A stretch of 18,648 bases of DNA from Pelagophyceae sp. CCMP2097 (lineage: Eukaryota > Sar > Pelagophyceae), in NCBI GenBank assembly GCA_026770575.1, contig MU657659.1, forward strand, positions 1-18,648. The letters run 5' to 3'. The position numbers were made by a program, and so were the translations under genes. Of the stretch, positions 17,594 through 18,648 are shown piece after piece; positions within the stretch are counted from its first letter, which is position 1; the number at the start of each line of letters is the position of its first letter. Below the pieces are notes generated by a model. That model was not told the origin of the DNA. It searched no databases and saw only the letters and a program-made list of their open reading frames with translations.

Positions 17594-17657
17594 CTCTCCT
17601 CGGCTCGGGAGCGAAGCGACGGGGGGGTCCGGGGGGTCTCCCCCCGGCGCCCGGAGG
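17594..17657 (+). repeat. G/C-tract dispersed repeat, copy 1
   Basis: Contains gcgaagcgacgggggg, ggggggtctcccccc and ggcgcccggagg. It matches 18250-18306 in the same orientation with small length differences in the G and C tracts. G-run and C-run are complementary, so it can form a hairpin. It lies in the right host flank and looks like a dispersed host repeat, with no coding potential. Confidence 0.75.
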
Positions 17658-17889
17658 GTTCTGTACCGACCCGCATGTGAGGGTCAAAGGTTGGTCTTCA
17701 TATGTGTTTATATCCCAAACATCCCAAAGTCTCTCATCAATCACAAACTCTAGCCATCGCTAAAAACAAACAGTTCGATGCCAAACATCCGCACCGCCAA
17801 GAAGGCGTCGATCTAGTGTGTGGTAATCAGCAACCACCCGAATCAACCGCACGTCCAGGGTGTCGTCGGTCGTTATGGGTCGAGGGTAT

Positions 17890-18003
17890 ACAGGTTCGAG
17901 CCCCGGAGGCAGTATAAACGAGATAACAATTAATTCCATATAAGTTCAAGATTCAAGCCGATGCAGAGGCGAGTCTTGGGTTCGAGCCGGGGAATTTTTT
18001 TTT
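17890..18003 (+). repeat. tRNA-like B-box fragments (SINE-type)
   Basis: Two B-box-like sequences, caggttcgagccccgg (17891-17906) and gggttcgagccgggg (17978-17992). The second is followed by a T-run (17995-18002) that could end polymerase III transcription. They resemble the fragment at 3272-3288 (gggttcaagccccgg). No full tRNA fold is visible. tRNA-derived SINE pieces are likely. Confidence 0.35.
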
Positions 18004-18249
18004 GTCCCGACTTACGTTGTTTTAGAAACGTGCTCAGCGACATTCATGGCCGCGGCCGCGCGTCATGCGCCGCCAAAACTACGTCGCCAAGCTACATGCA
18101 AAGTCGTGAACGCCCTTCGTCCCTCACTTCACTGGCCGCGCCACATCGCCATGCGACGTGACGTCGCCAGCGTTTCTAAAAAAAAACTTCACCCCTCGAA
18201 AAACTGGCCGCACTGCGCCCGTGCGTGATTAGGGTCTGTAGATCTACCG

Positions 18250-18306
18250 CCCTCCTCGGGATCGAAGCGACGGGGGGTACGGGGGGTCTCCCCCGGCGCC
18301 CGGAGG
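18250..18306 (+). repeat. G/C-tract dispersed repeat, copy 2
   Basis: Second copy of the repeat at 17594-17657, with slightly shorter G and C tracts (cggggggt, ggtctccccc, ggcgcccggagga). Confidence 0.75.
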
Positions 18307-18319
18307 AGAATAGGGTCTG

Positions 18320-18556
18320 AACCGCCTCAAGCGGCGTAGCCGCCGCAGTAGGCTGCGCAGCGTCGGAGCTTCCGCCTAAGGCGGAATAGCCGCCTTAGGC
18401 AGCGTAGCCGCCGCACACGGCGCAGCCGCCTCATGCGGCGTAGCCGTCGCAGGCGGCGTAGCCGCGCAGGCTGCTTAACCACCGCAGGCGGCGTAGCCGT
18501 GCAGGCGGCTTAACCTCCGCAGGTGGCGCAGCCGCCTCAGGCGGCGTAGCCGCGGC
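18320..18556. repeat. Array of short palindromic units (ggcggcgtagccgcc type)
   Basis: About a dozen variants of a partly palindromic unit built on gcggcgtagccgc, separated by cgcaggc or similar joins and spaced roughly 15-25 bp apart. Variants include ggcggaatagccgcc and gcttaaccaccgc. No coding sense is evident; the irregular spacing and lack of unique spacers exclude CRISPR. The core ggcgtagccg also occurs in the loop of the right terminal repeat of the element. Confidence 0.8.
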
Positions 18557-18648
18557 GCAGAGGACCCGACTCTGGGCGAAGGATACAGACAAATCCCATT
18601 GCCATGCCCACGTAAATAATTAAAATCATTTAAACTAATCATTTGCGG

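Overview
The window looks like a GC-rich nuclear contig of a unicellular eukaryote, probably an alga or other protist, carrying a large AT-rich inserted element at about 4212-17420. The flanks (1-4211 and 17421-18648) are strongly GC-rich or mixed. They hold one hypothetical gene, one convergent major-facilitator transporter gene without a usable ATG in its exon, tRNA-like SINE fragments and GC-rich palindromic repeats. The species cannot be named from the sequence.

The insert is bounded by inverted repeats: an outer core at 4212-4266 matches the reverse complement of 17365-17420, and an inner block at 4648-4791 matches 17190-17338. Gene content fits a polinton-like virus (PLV) or Maverick-type endogenous virus of a protist. 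From left to right it has a small unknown gene, a protein-primed family B DNA polymerase, two unknown genes, a class 3 lipase on the minus strand interrupted by a MITE-like insertion, a probable minor capsid (penton) protein, two small proteins, a major capsid protein candidate, and two long fibre-like genes, one with a collagen-like stretch and a 46-codon repeat. I did not find a packaging ATPase, a maturation protease or an integrase.

Nearly every element gene is interrupted by in-frame stop codons and by single-base frameshifts. The stops are not scattered noise. In eight reading windows totalling about 965 codons I hand-counted 27 internal stops (18 TAA, 6 TAG, 3 TGA). TAA and TAG sit where glutamine reads naturally, and TGA where tryptophan does, including a conserved D-W position of the lipase. 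TAA recurs at the same offset in two units of the fibre repeat. The capsid gene has a similar density of frameshifts but only one internal TAA. This suggests a virus written in a code where UAA/UAG mean Gln and UGA means Trp, with termination at gene ends, as known from Condylostoma-type ciliates and reported for the syndinian Amoebophrya. The rival explanation is an old provirus decayed by C-to-T/G-to-A transitions. The frameshifts show that this copy is either degraded or carries uncorrected long-read indels.
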